A stretch of 7,633 nucleotides of DNA, from assembly GCA_002395925.1 (NCBI GenBank), contig DGVM01000035.1:1-7633 (forward strand), written 5' to 3'. Numbering within the stretch: position 1 is the stretch's first letter; every line of letters starts with the position of its first letter. Positions 6,067 through 7,633 of this stretch are shown one piece after another. This DNA comes from Bacteroidales bacterium UBA4284 (GTDB lineage: Bacteria > Bacteroidota > Bacteroidia > Bacteroidales > UBA932). The notes beneath the pieces are model-generated. The model was not told the origin of the DNA, did not search any database, and was given only the letters and a program-made list of their open reading frames with translations. The position numbers and the translations under genes are program-made.

Positions 6067-7593
6067 GCGTCTGGAGAATATATAGTTACGGTCTTTGTCT
6101 ATAAGTTCGGTATCACCTTCAATCTCACGGTCATTCGGCAGTACGACGGTAAACGAGAGCTGGATTGTGCGCTCCTGCCCGCCGGTATCAAGTGCGGAAG
6201 GACGGACTTCGAAGACCAAACGGCCGCCGGTGATGGTGATTTCAGAAGGCACGATGTCAAAATAGGCAGGATAGGCTCCTATCTTCTTGATTACAAGTGT
6301 CGCGCCTTTAAGGGAGGAAATGGAGAGCTCGCACTGGGCGACAGGATTTTCGGTGGTAAGATAGACTTTGGTGCCTTCAGGGGTCGGATAGTTGACTTTC
6401 AGCTTGCCGTCACCGGGCGTGGTGATGGATTCGGAGTTGAAACTCATCTCGTGCTCGTTGTAATCCCAGGGGATGGTCTCGCTGACAATCTGAATCGACT
6501 TGTCGGTAAACTCGATGTTGAGGTGGACCCTGGTGCCGGCTTTCCACTCACGGAATGGGAAACTGACACGGGCGCTTTCTTCGGCACCGCCGTTGACTCG
6601 GAACTTGAGCTCGAGAACCGCATTCCTGGGGTCATAGATAGGGTCGCCGAAAATGTCCTGACCGATAATATCCTGAGGAGCAGCCTGCAAGGCCGTCAGA
6701 GGCCAGGTCATATAATACACTCCGGCTCCGGTGCCGCTCATCTTGGCGCCGGAAAACACGTCGTACTTTTCGTCGGGAGCCACAATCTTGCCTGCCATTT
6801 TGGAGGCGTAGAAGAAAGGCTTCGAGGCGTCGGTCTCAAGGTGGTATTCCGGGGTTATGTTTTCGGAATCCGAAGAGAAGTCGATAGTAGCCCAGCCTTT
6901 GTGCAGGAAGAGGTCTGTCCCCTCGTAGAGAGTGCTCAAGCCTGTAATTTCAATGTTGCTGGACGTCGATTTGTTTTCGAAAGTGAGGCTGATGGCAGTG
7001 AAAAGGTGCTTGCACTGAAGGGCTATGTAGGAGTAGTCGCCTGAAGCGGCGTCTCTCTTTATCACCTGCTTGGCAAATACAAAATCATATTGCGGCACGC
7101 TCTCGAGAGCCTGGAAGGTATAGGTTGGCGTGGTCAGTATCCGGGTGCTTTCGTCAAACGCAGGGTCGGAACCGAAGAATCCGGAAGTAGAAGTGCCGGA
7201 CGCGCCGCAGGCCTTGTCGAAATCCAGCCAGCCGAAGAAACTGTGGGTGCCGCTCTTGGTCCAGCGGTACTCATTGCCGCCCACATAAGGCCAGAACGTT
7301 CCGCCGTCGTAGGTGACCACGTCGTCGATGTACTTTACCGTCTGCCCGGGAAGAATGTCGGTCTGGGTGCCGCCGGAAACGATGGTTCCCTCAAAATCGG
7401 ACAGATAGTCGTACACCTTCACCCTGGTACCCACCACGTCAAGCCCGGAAGCTTCCAGGAAGCCTTTCGTCTCCGGAACCACGGAAGGAGCGAAGCACAA
7501 CTTCTCCCCTTTCGGCAGCTCGTCCCTCTTGCAGGAAGAGGCCAGGGCGAGGAGCAGGAGCGCAAAGGATATGTATTTTATACTACTTTTCAT
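6064..7593 (-). CDS. Fimbrillin-family (Mfa-like) lipoprotein
   Basis: The product has 509 residues from ATG 7593. The frame extends to GTG 7617, but that codon sits inside a strong hairpin and would add eight residues (MIPFRVAN) ahead of the signal. From ATG the signal is MKSSIKYISFALLLLALASSC with lipobox ASSC and lipid Cys21, followed by KRDE. P40-E-T-K43-G is a candidate processing site. The body matches the Mfa_like_1 fimbrillin pattern: FWPYVGGNEYRW (100-111) then HSFFGWLDF, VPQYDFVFAKQVI (166-178), CKHLFTAISLTFEN (194-207), and the closing REWKAGTRVHLNIEF (348-362) followed by IPWDYNE (374-380). About 120 beta-rich residues (390-509) form an extra C-terminal domain. It is the first of three operon genes in the window and is likely an anchor or accessory pilus subunit. 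The main shaft pilin is not visible here. The family call is from recalled motifs. Confidence 0.87.
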   Translation of the reverse strand: MKSSIKYISFALLLLALASSCKRDELPKGEKLCFAPSVVPETKGFLEASGLDVVGTRVKVYDYLSDFEGTIVSGGTQTDILPGQTVKYIDDVVTYDGGTFWPYVGGNEYRWTKSGTHSFFGWLDFDKACGASGTSTSGFFGSDPAFDESTRILTTPTYTFQALESVPQYDFVFAKQVIKRDAASGDYSYIALQCKHLFTAISLTFENKSTSSNIEITGLSTLYEGTDLFLHKGWATIDFSSDSENITPEYHLETDASKPFFYASKMAGKIVAPDEKYDVFSGAKMSGTGAGVYYMTWPLTALQAAPQDIIGQDIFGDPIYDPRNAVLELKFRVNGGAEESARVSFPFREWKAGTRVHLNIEFTDKSIQIVSETIPWDYNEHEMSFNSESITTPGDGKLKVNYPTPEGTKVYLTTENPVAQCELSISSLKGATLVIKKIGAYPAYFDIVPSEITITGGRLVFEVRPSALDTGGQERTIQLSFTVVLPNDREIEGDTELIDKDRNYIFSRR

Positions 7594-7601
7594 ATTGGCA
7601 A

Positions 7602-7627
7602 CCCGGAAGGGTATCACCCCCGCCGGG
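7602..7627 (-). promoter_or_regulatory. GC-rich hairpin just upstream of the first fimbrillin start codon
   Basis: On the minus strand CCCGG (7627-7623) pairs with CCGGG (7606-7602). After one bulged C at 7622, GGGGGT (7621-7616) pairs with ACCCTT (7612-7607), including two G-U pairs, around the loop GAT. That is 11 pairs in 26 bases, ending 8 bases before ATG 7593. No T-tract follows, so it is not a standard terminator. It could restrict ribosome access, protect the mRNA after cleavage, or be a pause site between operon genes. A TAG at 7630-7628 directly before it could be the stop of an upstream gene, but this cannot be tested within the window. Confidence 0.5.
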
Positions 7628-7633
7628 CTAAGG

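Noticed and set aside
4700..7044. Plus-strand open frames antisense to the other two operon genes (194 and 197 codons)
   Set aside because: Same composition-driven pattern and no recognisable features. The minus-strand frames are continuous over the whole length and carry lipoprotein signals.

Overview
The window looks like a GC-rich member of the Bacteroidales (an Alistipes- or Cryptobacteroides-like gut genome would fit, but genus cannot be fixed from this stretch). The reasons are three consecutive lipoproteins of the fimbrillin (Mfa/FimA, type V pilin) kind, AT-rich gene starts without a Shine-Dalgarno sequence, and a base composition of roughly 55-60% GC in the conserved parts.

Layout. 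Positions 1-227 hold the last 74 codons of an unrecognised plus-strand gene. Positions 228-440 are a GC-rich, non-coding gap between convergent genes. It contains three degenerate copies of a 10-base motif and, at 386-418, a hairpin followed on the minus strand by TTTT, which probably terminates the minus-strand operon. The rest of the window, read from right to left, is one tight operon: a 509-residue fimbrillin-family lipoprotein (7593-6064), a 798-residue pilin-like lipoprotein with a C-terminal lectin-like FISUMP/DUF1566-type domain (6064-3668, overlapping its neighbour by one base as TGATG), and a 1072-residue multidomain adhesin-like lipoprotein (3659-441, starting 8 bases after the preceding stop codon). 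A GC-rich hairpin sits just upstream of the first of these at 7627-7602, so the operon probably continues beyond the right edge, where a main shaft pilin and the promoter may lie.

How the genes may work together (inference). All three proteins carry an N-terminal lipoprotein signal and a P-x-T-[K/R]-[A/G] motif 22-40 residues after the lipid cysteine. In characterised type V pili the pilin is lipidated, exported to the surface, trimmed by an Arg/Lys-type protease, and polymerised by strand exchange. These proteins are best read as accessory, anchor or tip subunits of such a pilus. The second and third carry large, variable-looking C-terminal ends. In both genes the 3' end is clearly more AT-rich than the 5' end, as if the adhesive tips had been exchanged on a conserved pilin base.

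Two start codons deserve care: the longest open frames of the first and third operon genes begin at GTG (7617) and TTG (3662), but ATG at 7593 and 3659 place the lipoprotein signals correctly.
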